In this document: positions 12,444 through 23,308 of the stretch, one piece after another
How positions within the stretch are numbered: the first letter of the stretch is position 1
Layout: each line of letters starts with the position of its first letter
Assembly: GCA_035235625.1 (NCBI GenBank)
Contig: CP141141.1
Coordinates: 24,673,968 to 24,737,967 of the forward strand
Source of the DNA: Saururus chinensis
Taxonomy: Eukaryota > Streptophyta > Magnoliopsida > Piperales > Saururaceae
Length of the DNA: 64,000 bases
Direction of reading: 5' to 3'
The notes under the pieces: model-generated
The model's input: the letters and a program-made list of their open reading frames with translations, nothing else
What the model was told of the DNA's origin: nothing
Database searches by the model: none
Translations under genes and position numbers: made by a program

Positions 12444-13901
12444 CTACGTCAAAGAATCATCAAGGTAGGCCTGCTTCAACTCATCAATTAAGGGACGGGA
12501 TAAAGTAGAGAAGGCCAAGCAAGAGCCCGGAGGAGGGCTACAAGAGAGAGCGTCGGCCACGGTGTTCTTAGACCCTTTCTTGTACACGACCTCATAATCA
12601 TAGCTAAGTAACTTGCTGACCCATTGCTGTTGAGACAAGGTGGACACCCGCTATTGTAAGAAATACTTCAAGGGCTAGCGATCTGTGTGGATCAGGAACT
12701 AGAGGCCAAGTAAGTAAGGCCGCCACTTATCAACAGCGAGGACGATAGCCAACATCTCCTTCACATACACGAACAAGAACAAAGAGTGGCCAACCAAAGC
12801 CTTGCTAAAGTAAGCAATGGGGCGCTCATCCTGCAGTAGAACCGCCCCAAGCCCCATCTCTGAAGCATCCGTCTCCACCAGGAAAGGTCATATGAAATCA
12901 GGTAATATCAGGACTGGGCCCGAGGCCATAGCCTACTTCAACCCCTCAAATGCCTCTTGGGTAGTCGCGTTCCAAGCAAAAGCCCCTTTCTTGAACAGCT
13001 CTGTAAGGGGACGAGCCGGCTCTCCATACTGACTGATGAACTGCCGATAATAACCAGTGAGGCCCAGAAAACCCCTGAGCACCCGGACGCAGGTGGGCGG
13101 CGGCCAAGAAAGCATGGCGGTCAACTTTGGTGGGTAAGTGGCGATGCCATTCTGCAAATTAATAGGGCCCAAGTAATCAACCTGCGGGCTGCCAAAGGAA
13201 CATTTTGAGCGCTTAAGGAATAAGGAGTTATCTCATAAAATAGAGAAGACCAACCTAAGATGCGTCAAGTGCTCTGCCCATGACTTGTTGTACACAAGGA
13301 TATCGTCAATGAAGACCAATATATAGAGGCGGAGGAACGGCCTGAAGAGATCATTCATAAGGCACTGGAATGTGGAGGGGGGCGTTGGTCAGCCCAAATG
13401 GCATGACGAGGAACTCGAAATGACCGTCATGAGTCCGGAAGGTGGTCTTGTGCACATTGGCTGGCTGCACCCGAATCTGATGATAACCCGAATGAAGGTC
13501 GAGTTTACTGAAGACCGTGGCACCTGTCAACTCATCTAATAGCTCCTCAATCACCGGTATGGGATATTTGTATTTGACAGTAATGGTATTCAAGGTGGGT
13601 AGTCGACACAGAACCACCATGTACCGTATTTCTTCCAAACCAACAGCACCGGAGACAAATAGGAGCTCGTGCTAGGGTGGATGATCTTGGACTAGAGCAT
13701 GTCAGCCATGAGACGCTCAATCTCCGATTTTTGTATATGAGGGTAATGGTAGGGGCGAACATTGGCCGTTGCCGCCCTAGGGATGATGGGAATCTGGTGG
13801 TCATGAGACCGCATTGGAGGGAGATCCTGCGGCTCAGCAAATAAGTCCTCATGTGCTGCCAATAACTCAAAGAGATCCGGAGGCAACTCATCCCGAGTCA
13901 C
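12444..13901 (-). pseudogene. Chromovirus reverse transcriptase and RNase H
   Basis: RT blocks in order are IERLMADML (thumb side of the N-terminus, 13692-13720), [15 protein letters not shown] and [10 protein letters not shown] (about 13400-13530), and the catalytic FIDDILVY (about 13293-13320, the gypsy form of the YxDD box). Next come GFLGLTGYYRQFI (12933-13172), the RNase H DASEMGLGAVL block near 12810-12880, and LLSYDYEVVYKKG...VADALS (12444-12647). RT and RNase H copy the element RNA into DNA. Several frameshifts and TAG stops divide the sequence, so it is dead. Confidence 0.93.
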
Positions 13902-14076
13902 CTCGGTGGTGGCTCACTATTGCAAGAGGATCCCTTGGGGGGGTGAACCAAAAGAAGGATCTCGAAGACTGGGCTGAGAGGAGAATGCTAAGCCGGAAAC
14001 CTTCAATCCGAACCCGCTGCCCCTGAAGCTCGAAGTCCATCACCATGTCTCTGAAGTTCTAGACCACATCCCCAAG

Positions 14077-14565
14077 CTAGTGGAGCCATTGCATGCCTAG
14101 TACCATGTCCGCCCCCTTCGTAGGCAGCAGGAAGGGGTTGGTAACAAATGTGTGGCCTTGGACAGAGAGCGTAACCTGAGCACATACCCCGAAACTTCTA
14201 AGGTGCTTCCCATCACCAATCAACATGTGAAACGGCTTTGAATCTGACACAAAACAGCCTAGCCATTGGGCTACCTTGTCGTTAATGAAATTATGGGTAG
14301 ACCCGCTATTGATCAAAATCATCACTTGTTGCCACTTTAGATAGCCCTGGACTCGCATCGTGTGTGGGGTGAAAGTCCCCGAGAAGGCATGGACAGAAAT
14401 TTCTAGCAGCACGTCAGTAGGGGAAAACGAGTCAGCTCCGTCTGCCCCCTCTCCATCCGCATTGATCTCCTCCACAAGAAGGCTGCCCTTGACTGAAAAA
14501 TGGTGCCCCAGAACGAATTTCTCATCGTAGCGAAAACATAGTCCCTTAGACCGGCGATCCTCCAT
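14077..14565 (-). pseudogene. Gag zinc knuckle and aspartic protease, both with key residues lost
   Basis: The frame begins with a CCHC-like segment, GLCFRYDEKFVLGHHF, in which the second and last Cys positions are Tyr and Phe, so zinc could not be held. The protease follows with MILINSGSTHNFI, where the family has D-S-G-S/T; the catalytic Asp codon is AAT (Asn). It ends in GADMVLGMQWL, the usual C-terminal flap of gypsy proteases. The frame itself is open for 162 codons despite these active-site losses. Confidence 0.88.
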
Positions 14566-14599
14566 TTGGGCCGGTGTGAGGTGACGAACAATCTGGCCT

Positions 14600-15690
14600 G
14601 CCAGAGTGGCCTATCACGAGGCTGCTGGTTGGCTCGGCAAAAGGGGTGGCGCTAAGAGCAGGCTGAGGAAAAGGCCCAAGCCACCCACCTTTGCGCTGCC
14701 GAGCCAGCTTCTACTCCTCAATGCAAGCATCGTACACGACGTCCCTCATGCTGGCGCAAGGAAACTGGCGCATCTCCTTAGAAATCTCAGGCTTGAGGTC
14801 CCGCTTGAACGTGCCCGCCAAGGAGGCCACCGGCCAATCAGGGAGGTGGTTGGCCACCTTCATGAATTCCGTGTAATAGGCTCGGACGGTGGAGGTTTGG
14901 CGCAGAATGGAGAGCATCTCATTGAAGTCCTGGAACTCATTCGACCAAAACTGAATATAGATTTCATCGGAGAAGGTGGCCCAGGAGGGGTAATGGATCT
15001 CCTTCTCGAAGCTCTGAAACTAGACAAAGGCGTCTCCATCCAAATGGAATGCCGCGATGCGCAGTCGTTTAGCCTCAGACTATGTGCCCTGGTAAGCAAA
15101 GAATGTTTCAGCCTTGTACAACCACTCCACTGTGTCGTCGTCCCCATTGTAGCGTGGAAACTATAGGTGGGCTAAATGGGGTTTTGCGCCTCCCCGTGGA
15201 CCACTGCGAGGACCCGGGTACTCCTCCCAGTCGTCCTCCATCTCCTGAAACAAGTTCCTAGGGGGTAGTACCATTGGGGCATTCTCCCGAACACCTGGAG
15301 GGTGTCGCGGTGCCCAGGCCTAGCGCCTCTCTTCTGCAGCCAGTTCAATCAGCGCAACGCACAAGGGGCCTAGGTCTGACGTACCTCCCTGTCCGCCGTG
15401 GCCTGGAATCCGGGGAAGCACCTATCAGGGCTCTGAGACGATTCCCCAAGTTCCACGGGGGCGGCCTGGGGTCTAGCATGAAGTGGCGATGTAAGCGCTA
15501 ACTACGCTGCTTGGATCTGGGCGACTATCAGGGTCAAGGTGTCGACCTTTGCCATGAGTTGTGCCAGCGTGGGGCCATCCGATGCTGTCAGAACTGGAGT
15601 GGAAGCGGCAAGAGGGCTGTCTGCTAAGACATTAGCCTCCTTCGTAAGCTGTACTTCAAGAGCGACAATAACCTGTTTGCCTCGCGCCAT
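14600..15690 (-). pseudogene. Chromovirus gag
   Basis: The likely start is the ATG at 15690 (MARGKQVIVALEVQ), about 18 bases from the primer site, which fits gag placement. The retrotransposon gag domain is visible at 14711-14917 (RAYYTEFMKVANHLPDWP, LAGTFKRDLKPEI, MRDVVYDACIEE). Gag forms the particle that packages element RNA. Frameshifts interrupt it between about 14917 and 15500. An antisense open frame of 186 codons (14606-15166, plus) is a shadow of gag. Confidence 0.8.
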
Positions 15691-15707
15691 GGTTGGGTAT
15701 CGATAAA

Positions 15708-15719
15708 GCTCCGATACCA
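15708..15719 (-). promoter_or_regulatory. Chromovirus primer binding site (tRNA-iMet)
   Basis: Minus-strand TGGTATCGGAGC lies one base inside the 5' LTR. It matches the canonical initiator-Met primer site TGGTATCAGAGC except for one base, and it fixes the orientation of the element. Confidence 0.9.
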
Positions 15720-15720
15720 A

Positions 15721-16050
15721 TGATGTGCCCGGCGTAGGCACAATTGATATCAAGGAGATTCACACAAGGAAAGGGAAGAAGAAAGGAAGAAATGGGAGAA
15801 GTTCTGAATAATTCAAATAGCATAAACTAGAAACAAGGGAGAGGACCCAACCTTATAGGGAACGGCCAGTCTCCTAGGGAGTAGTGCCAGGCCGGCCCAC
15901 TCTCCTAGGGAGATGCACCAGTTAGTGGGCTAGGCTAGTCCGGGGCCACTAACTAAACCAATAGCAATTGTACATAAGTAAATACTAAACTAATACAGAA
16001 GAAAATAGTCCAATGCAAGGAAATAAAGTAAGGTTTGGTGCTCGTGCACA
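15721..16050 (-). repeat. Chromovirus 5' LTR
   Basis: Runs from TGATGTGCCC to CTCGTGCACA on the plus strand, 330 bp. It is the partner of 10721-11050 and adjoins the primer site at 15708-15719. Confidence 0.93.
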
Positions 16051-16592
16051 ATAGCAGTTCATAGGTATCTTATTGATAGCTATTTCGTTGATAGTTTATA
16101 GTTTTGTATGAAAAAGATAACACTTAATAGGAAATGAACCAAGTAGAATGTGTGGTCCTTAACAAATGTCCAATGAGGCCGATGGTTGTGTAGGAGTGTC
16201 ATGTATACATCAATATGCTATATGAAAATGAAACCTGTAAAATGAATTAAATCAAAATACACACTTCATCCAAAGCCAACTCCGATGGTTTGCAAAACCC
16301 ATCAAGAAGCTTGGGGTTAGTAGGGTGCCCCCAAGGTTTGCATACCTAATAATTATAAATACAACCCCACAAATCAAATACAATGACAAATAAGTAAGTA
16401 TTAATATTAGAAGTACATCATTGGGATTAGTGACATATAAACTCACTTCTTTCCACCATTCTCCATAAACTTATTTAGCTTTTTTTATTCTACAACACCA
16501 AATGAAATGGGATTAACATAATCTAGATGGCCAACCTCGGTTAGCATAAGCAATTTATCGATCTTCATCTTCATCATGATGCACTTAAATAA
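16051..16592. other. Gap between chromovirus and Athila-type element
   Basis: AT-rich with no recognisable gene. A 64-codon minus-strand frame (16252-16446) is hydrophobic but unassigned. The left border of the Athila LTR may lie near the end of this stretch. Confidence 0.4.
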
Positions 16593-18034
16593 TGTTTAAT
16601 TAAATATTTTCAAATCTTAAATTTTAATCTTATTTTGTATTAATTCATTTCTTATTTGGTCTATTAATATCTTGAATAGGTGAGTTGGACCTTCATTGTG
16701 TTTACATGTCCAAATGGGCTACGATAGGATCCAAGTGGAAGAGGAAGTAAAGCCTAACTACCTAAAGCTATATAAAAGCCAAGAATCAGCTCATAATGGT
16801 CTAAATATGCATAGCTTGGTTGAACAAAACCTCCTGGACCCATTGGATTTTCGATTTGCATTAAGAGAACCAAATTTGGGAAGAAGCTGATTTGGACAGA
16901 TTGACACAGCCTTAGTATTTCAGTCGCATCTTTCTATGTATAATTTCAGTTGATATGATTATGATGATATTAGAACGACGATTTTCATAGCTATAATCAC
17001 TATTTCAAGAAGAAATTCATATTTCTGAAGCTATATAGGTAAAATTTGGCATGCAAAGGAACAAGTTAACTAACCCGAGGCCAACACATGGAGGATCTTT
17101 TTACTTGTTGTGCTTAATATATATAAGAAAAGATAATGAGGCTGATTTAATAACTAAAGGAAGACTAAAAGATAGTAATTTTCTGAATAAATTATTTATT
17201 TATTTATTTAATTGATTTAGAATCTAATTATTGCCAAAGAAGCAACCAAAAAAGAAATCATTCAGGATGTAATCAAGGGACATGATTCGACCTTCCCCTT
17301 GGAAGCAACCCCTTCTACTCTTACAAATAGAGGGGTGGACATAGTAAATGCATTATCTCATCCTCTTTGAAGCTCTCTTCTCCTAGTTTTCTTCTCTTCT
17401 TTTGTACTTTTTATTTTTAGTTTTATTGTAATGGCTTTCTAAGCTTTCTAGCTAAGGCTAGAGGTGATTTGTAACAATCTAATGAAGTTTTATTCATATT
17501 TCATCAATGGTTTCAAGTAAGTATTAGTAATTTGAAGTGATGGCTATTTAATATTGGTTGTCTTCTTATTTCTTTGTGATCTTAACGCATAAGATGCTCG
17601 AAGGCTCTCTTTCTTGATCTTTTGTGGTTTTCATACATAGAACTCTTAAAGAGACAATTTGTTTTATCCTTCATCTATTTAAAGTATTTCTTATCTTTAT
17701 TTTTGTTTATAATGTTTATATCTTTCAGTTAGATAGAATCTTCATTCAATTCTAACTGAGATAACATGACACATGAAAAACATCACTAGATTTTACAATC
17801 ACCATTAATGCCTTAGTATTTTATCTTATGTTTCCTTAACTCTTTACTACCTCAATACTCTAATTTTTCTCTCTTAATCTTTCTTTACTCCTCTTATTTT
17901 GTAATCATTGTGATAGTCACACAAAGGTAATCCTTGTGGATTTGACCTTGCTAGATTGCATCCACTTGTGCACTTGCAAGTAATGTAACCTTAAGCTTTT
18001 GCTCAATTGATAAATTAATAGCTTAGGTGTAACA
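16593..18034 (+). repeat. Athila-type 5' LTR
   Basis: Positions 17219-18034 align with 30764-31349 plus 34875-35099 (for example GCCAAAGAAGC, GGAGCTCTCTTCTCC-type blocks, GGCTTTCTAAGC, CTAGCTAAGGCTAGAGGTGA-like block, TGCACTTGCAAGTAAT, TTAGGTGTAACA). The 3' edge at 18034 is set by the primer site that follows. The portion 16593-17218 reads like upstream LTR (TGTTTAATTAAATATT start, CTATATAAAAGCC at about 16770) but has no partner on the right, so the start is uncertain. Confidence 0.7.
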
Positions 18035-18040
18035 AGTTTT

Positions 18041-18058
18041 TGGCGTTGTTGCCGGAGA
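18041..18058 (+). promoter_or_regulatory. Athila-type primer binding site (tRNA-Asp)
   Basis: TGGCGTTGTTGCCGGAGA lies six bases after the LTR end. The usual Athila site is TGGCGCCGTTGCCGGGGA; the differences here are C to T at CpG and G to A, as expected from deamination. Confidence 0.85.
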
Positions 18059-18622
18059 TTGCAATGTGTGACAATAATGCCGGTTACAATATATTCTCCC
18101 TATTGATTTTTTCTTATTTTTCTTTTTCTTTCCTTTCTTTTTGATGAGAGTGAGAGTAAGCTCAACTAGAAAGATCTCTTGGACTTGTCATTGCTCAAAG
18201 AATTAAAGAAGATCACTTGAAGCATTCCGGGTAGTTTCATTCCACTTCCTTTACTTCATTTATTTTAGTTCTTAGATATTTTTTCTTAGAATTATTTTCT
18301 TTAGATATCAAGTTTAAATTGTATGTTTTGCTTTGGTTGATTTATAGATCTTCTTTCTTTAAATTTTACTTTGTTGAATTTTTTTCCAAAAAAAAAGTTT
18401 CTCATTTTTTTATGAGCTCATAGCAACTTGACCAAAGTGGTTGCTTAGAAAGTGTTGATATTGCTCTTAATATTTCGGAGTTTTCTCTTTCATTGAACAC
18501 TATGGATGATTGTAAAAGTAATAATGGTTTTAATGAAGTGCTAAATAATCAACACACTAAAACCTTGCAGGAATATTTGTAAATTACTAGATCAAGTTCT
18601 CCTTCTTCCCTGATTTTTTCAG

Positions 18623-18750
18623 CTAATGTGGGTGGTTTTGAACTCAAGCCGGGTGTAATTCAATTACTACCCAAATTTCATGGCTTAGATTTGGAAAGCC
18701 CATAATTGCATTTAAAAGAGTTTGAAGAAGTATGTGCATTGTTGAGGATA
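18623..18750 (+). pseudogene. Athila gag N-terminal remnant
   Basis: The plus-strand frame reads FELKPGVIQLLPKFHGL followed, after a stop, by HLKEFEEVCA. This is the conserved start of Athila gag, which normally continues for several hundred residues. Here it is cut off and joined to protease sequence within a few bases, so nearly all of gag is deleted. Confidence 0.8.
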
Positions 18751-18922
18751 TGGTAGTACAAGTAGAAAAATTTTACTTTCCTGTTGATTTTATTGTTTTG
18801 GACAAATAACCAGTTTTGAATGTTTGTACAGAAATTCTTGTCATATTAAGCCACCATTTCTTGCTACTTCTAATGCTCTTATTAATTGTAGAAATTGTGT
18901 TATGTAGCTTTCTTTTGGAAAT
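18740..18922 (+). pseudogene. Athila protease remnant
   Basis: The fragments VEDMVVQVEKFYFPVDFIVL and, in a shifted frame, ATSNALINCRN then LSFGNMKLELN match the segment of Athila pol just before the RT linker. The catalytic Asp region has been lost in the deletion. A stop (TAA near 18808) and a frameshift break what is left. Confidence 0.75.
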
Positions 18923-20819
18923 ATGAAATTAGAACTGAACATTGTTAATATTTATAGGCAACCAGAAGATGATGATGAGGATGTACATAAAATGAATCTT
19001 TTAGAAAGTCTTGTTGATGATATGGGTATTGTTTCTTCATTTTTTGACCCACTTGAAGTGTGTCTTACTTATTTTAACCTTGATGATGACACTATGATTA
19101 ATGATGTAAATACCTTTTTGGAGTCAACTCCATTATTAGATACCGATAGGTGGAAGGCCCTCTTTGAGGAGTTACTTACTTCTTATAGCTATCTTATGCC
19201 CTCAATTGGCCAACCACCTAAGTTAGACATAAAACCTCTCCCTATTAAACTTATATATGCTTATCTTGGTTGGGGAGAGATATTTCCTATTGTTGTCTCT
19301 ACAAAGTTGGATAATGAGCAAGAGCATAAGTTGCTCAAAGTCCATAGAATTCACAAGGGTGCCATTGGGTGGACCATCGCTGATATCGAGGGGATCATAA
19401 CCTGATTTGCACCTATAGGATCTTCATGGAAGAAAATGCAAAACCTGTGAGACAAATGCAATGGAAGTTAAACCCCAATATGACAGAGATAATGAGAGCG
19501 GAGGTCCTAAAATTATTGGATGTGTGTATCATTTACCTCATTTCTAATAGTCCAAGGGTGAGTACCACCCAAGTTGTTCCCAAAACGTCTGGACTGAAGG
19601 TGGTAAAGAATGCTAATGATAAGTTAATTCCCACTAGAATCACCACCAATTGGCAAATGTGCATATATTATAGGAAATTAAATTTTGTCATTAGGAAAGA
19701 CCACTTTCCCTTATCGTTCATGGAACAAATCCTAGAGAGGGTGGCCGGTCATAAATTTTATTACTTTCTAGATGGTCATTCAGGATGTAATCAAATTGAG
19801 ATTACACTTGAAGATCAAGAAAAATGACCTTTACATGTCTATTTGGTACCCTTGCATATCGAAGGATGCCGTTTGGATTATATAATGCTCCTGCCACATT
19901 CCAAAAGTGCATGATAAGCATCTTTAGTGACATGCTAGAGTGGTTTTTGGAAATTTTTATGGATGACATCTCTGTTTTTTGTGATTCTTTTGATGACTGT
20001 CTTGATGACTTGAAAAAAGTTTTGGTGAGATGTGAAGAGAAAAATCTGGTTTTAAATTGGAAAAATCGTCATTTTATGGTTATTACTAGAATAGTACTTG
20101 GTCACATTGTTTCTATGTAGGGAATTCTAGTGGACGAGGCAAAAATTGAATTAATTGCTAATTTGCCTAGTCCAAAATCCATAAAAGATGTTAGGTCCTT
20201 TTTGGGGCATGCTAGTTGTTATAGAAGATTTATCGAGAATTTTAGTGTGATATATAGACCATTGTGCAATCTTCTATCAAATGAACATTCTTTTGAGTGG
20301 TTGGACGCATGTGAAGAAGCTTTCACAAAGCTTAAGAACATGCTAGTCTCTGCAATCATCATGCAGCCCCAAGATTAGACCCTTCCCTTTGAAATTTTGT
20401 GTGACACAAGTGATTATGTCATTGGGGCTGTTTTAAGGCAAAGGAAAAATAAGAAACCTTTTGTAATTCATTACACAAGTAGGACTTTAAATAGTGCCCA
20501 AATGAACAACTCCACCACTAAAAAAGTAGTTCTTGCTATTGTATTTTCCATAGAAAATTTTCCATCCTATTTGATTGGCTCTTATATTATCATTTTTGTT
20601 GACCATGCAGCTTTGAAGTACCTTTTCAGCAAACAAGATACAAAGCCTAGATTGCTTCGGTGGATACTCCTACTCATAGAGTTTGATCACACAATCAAAG
20701 ACAAGAAGGGATTAGAGAATGTGGTGGTGGATCATCTTTCTAGATTAAACTTTTCTGATTATTTAGAAAACATTCCAATCCAAGACACATTCCCCGATGA
20801 GCAACTTTTTGCCATCTAA
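18923..20819 (+). pseudogene. Athila pol: linker, reverse transcriptase, RNase H
   Basis: 18923-19405 is the acidic linker (NIVNIYRQPEDDDED...MNLLESLVDD; DIKPLPIKLIYAYLG; HKGAIGWTIADIEGI). 19426-20120 is RT: FPLSFMEQILERVAGHKFYY, LDGHSGCNQIEI, RMPFGLYNAPATFQKCM, FMDDISVF (catalytic Asp pair present), GHIVSM. 20130-20378 has FLGHASCYRRFIENFS. 20397-20819 is RNase H: MCDTSDYVIGAVLRQR, IHYTSRTLN, VDHAALKYLFSKQD, VVDHLSRL. The blocks are separated by single stops or frameshifts, so little decay besides. It ends where a second retrotransposon was inserted at 20919. Confidence 0.93.
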
Positions 20820-21384
20820 CATCTTCCATGGTATGCTGACATTGCCAACTTCTTGGTGACAGGGAACTGGTCTCACCAAGATAATAAAAATAGATTCTTC
20901 ACTGAGGAAAAGCATTTCTATTACACCCCAACCTGAGGCGGGGTCCAAAAAATATCTAATAAAAAATTTTCTTTCCTCAAGCCACGAATCATCATCTATT
21001 GCGAGAGGTACAATGTTCATATATGTACTATGGAGCTTCAAAGCTTCCCCATACATAGACTCAAGTTGTAACGTTCACATACACACAACGAAGCTTCATA
21101 ATTCATCGCGTGTAAATCAGAATAAAGTTTATAATTATAATTAATTTGGATCGGGCCAACATTGCTTTGTCGTTGATTGCCTATGTACGTATTGGATAAT
21201 ATTTATAATATTATTCCAATACAATCGGATCAGAAAGTAATTCTGCCTATCAGCTATTACATACATCAGACATCACAAAATCATGTATGATAAAATACGT
21301 TTATACTGATATTCAATCGAAATCATACTGAAACTTGTAATCTATCAAAGTCAAGCAGAATTTAATAAATCAATGAAATCATAC

Positions 21385-21490
21385 ATCTCATTCTACCACA
21401 GAGCGGGATCAATCACATTCACACATCACGCTCTACCCCAGAGCAAGACCTAACACATCACACATCTCGTTCCATCACAGAGCGAGACAA
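21385..21490. repeat. Triple short hairpin repeat in LTR
   Basis: Three successive units of the type CTC(G/A)(T/C)TCTACC(A/C)CAGAGCGAGAC, spaced about 37-39 bp, each folding on itself through CTCGCTC and GAGCGAG. The matching set lies in the other LTR at about 26388-26480, so the units are a family feature. Confidence 0.7.
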
Positions 21491-21959
21491 GTCACATTTA
21501 GTTACATCCAAAAATAGCATATCATAACCTAATAGATCGAAGCATAGAAGGACACTTCAGATTATATCGGATAAAACATAACAAAGCCATTCAAATCCGA
21601 ACATATCAGAATAGATCATACCAAATCATACATCTTAATTAGTATATTATTATCACTAATTAAGATGTGCAAGTATATAGTCACTTCATATCCTAAGTTA
21701 ACTACTTAGGATGCATACATATTCTTAAACCCATATTATAATAGAAGATCAGAAATACATACTCATAGGAGATACCAGAAGTGGCAGACTTAGTATCCCT
21801 TCACCTGGAGATGCTCCTTACTTTCCGTGCTCGAAGGCAACGGACAGAACATCCTCTTTTTCTTTCTCCGGTGACAGGTAGGGCCTCTCCTTATCTTGAT
21901 GTATTTCCTACTCATACGGTCTCCAACACAAAGAACGGATCCCTCCACTGTGTAGAACA

Positions 21960-22745
21960 CACTCAATTCACTTGAGAACGCCTCTTAAACGGGCTAAATC
22001 GGAGTTAAAACAATCAGAAATGAAGAAAGAGAAGTTCTCTCATACTCGAAGAAACCGGGTAGGACCTCTCCTTCTCTTGGGGCGTTTCCTACTTATACTG
22101 TCTCAACCTCAAAGAAAGGACTCCTCCATTATGTAGAGCACACTTGATTTAGTCAAGAACTCCTCTTGAACTACCTTAATCAGACTCAGAATGCTCAGAA
22201 ACGGAAAAAATGAAGTTCATCGGTACTCAAGGACAATGGGCAAGACCTCACCTTCTCTTGGAGCATTTCCTCCTTATATGGACTCCAACTTGAAGAAAAT
22301 GGCCCCTCCATTATGTAGAACATACTCGATTTAATCAAGAATGCCTCTTGAATGGCCTTATTCGGACTTAGAACGCTCAGAAACGGAGAAAATGAAGTTC
22401 GTCGGTACTCAAGGACAACGGGCATGACCTCTCCTTCTCTTGGAGGATTTCCTCCTTATATAGACTATAACTCAAAGAAATGACCCCTCCATTGTATAGA
22501 ACACGCTTGATTTAGTCAAGAATGCCTCTTGAACAGCCTCAATGGAGAAAATAAAGTTCATCGGTACTCAAGGACAATGGCAAGACCTCTCATTCTCTTA
22601 GAGCATTTTCTCCTTATACAGAGTCCAACTCGAAGAAAGGACCCCTCCATTGTATAGAAAATAATCGATTTAGTTAAGAACACCTCTTGAACAGCCTTAA
22701 TTAGACTCAGAATGCTCAGAAACGGAGAAAATGAAGTTCATGTCT
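21960..22745. repeat. Tandem 165-180-bp repeats in LTR
   Basis: The anchor GAAA(C/T)GGA(G/A)AAAATGAAGTTC recurs near 22019, 22199, 22379, 22547 and 22722, each followed by TACTCAAGGACAA and ACCTCTCCTTCTCTTGG blocks. The partner LTR has the same set near 26936, 27117, 27297, 27479 and 27661. Copy number is the same in both LTRs. Confidence 0.8.
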
Positions 22746-23295
22746 CAAAATGGACAAGAATGGGGTATTTATAGCCCCCGAGCCGCCATTTTAAACCCGC
22801 GGCGCCACGAAAACGCACACCCACTAGAAACGGAGCCCACAGATTCGGTGCCACATGTGTATGGCACAACGCCATGTGCCACACATGCGACGCACTTGCA
22901 TCTCATACACAAACGTGTGCCACCCGTTTTCTTTTCTTTTTCCTTTTTTTTAAATGTTTATCTTCAAACGAGCGTATCTTTCTACCTTTGATTCGGATTC
23001 AGCCATTCTTGGTACCGTTGGACTTGTACCGATGAGCCATTTGGTTCTAGCCCACTTAAATCACTTTATCTCACTCTTTTTAAGTGAGTGCCGCCTAAAT
23101 AATATGCTTCCCGAGGTTATAACTTTCGGTCCCGACCTCCGTTTTGTGCGTTCTTTGATTTGTTACGCTCGTTTCTTCGAGCTTTACCCATGTGCTAAGG
23201 TTTTAACATTTGAAAACCTCTAAAATTTATTCATAAATTATCTAATTACCTCAAACCCCTCGGGTTAGACATAATCAAAAGAATGAGTTGTTACA

Positions 23296-23308
23296 TTCTT
23301 CCCCCCTT
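23296..23308 (-). promoter_or_regulatory. Polypurine tract of LARD-like element
   Basis: On the minus strand AAGGGGGGAAGAA lies immediately before the 3' LTR start TGTAACAACTC. It is a clean 13-base purine run in the expected place. Confidence 0.88.

Larger units (their letters stand above)
10721..16050 (-). mobile_element. Ty3/gypsy chromovirus, full length but inactive
   Basis: Two 330-bp direct repeats bound the element. On the minus strand the order is LTR, PBS, gag, protease, RT, RNase H, integrase, chromodomain, polypurine tract, LTR. The gag-to-integrase order defines Ty3/gypsy and the chromodomain places it in the chromoviruses. The short LTRs and 5.3-kb total length fit the Reina clade best, though clade is inference. 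The LTRs differ at roughly 20-25 positions by eye, so the copy is old. All domains are broken by stops or frameshifts. No convincing 5-bp target duplication is visible (CCAGT on the left, ATAGC on the right). Confidence 0.93.
20919..23295 (-). repeat. LARD-like element 3' LTR
   Basis: Aligns over its length with 25919-28198. It contains three TCTACC...AGAGCG hairpin units (about 21390-21490), about five 165-180-bp tandem repeats (about 21960-22745) and a GC-richer end. Its outer end reads TA where TG is expected on the plus strand. Confidence 0.92.

Noticed and set aside
14606-15166. 186-codon plus-strand frame
   Set aside because: It is antisense to the chromovirus gag, whose minus-strand frames match a known domain.
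10716-16055. Target duplication for the chromovirus
   Set aside because: CCAGT on the left and ATAGC on the right do not match; a CAGT shared at slightly different offsets is too weak to claim.
20763-21056. 97-codon minus-strand frame across the insertion junction
   Set aside because: It spans the boundary between Athila RNase H and the inserted LTR, so it cannot be an old gene.
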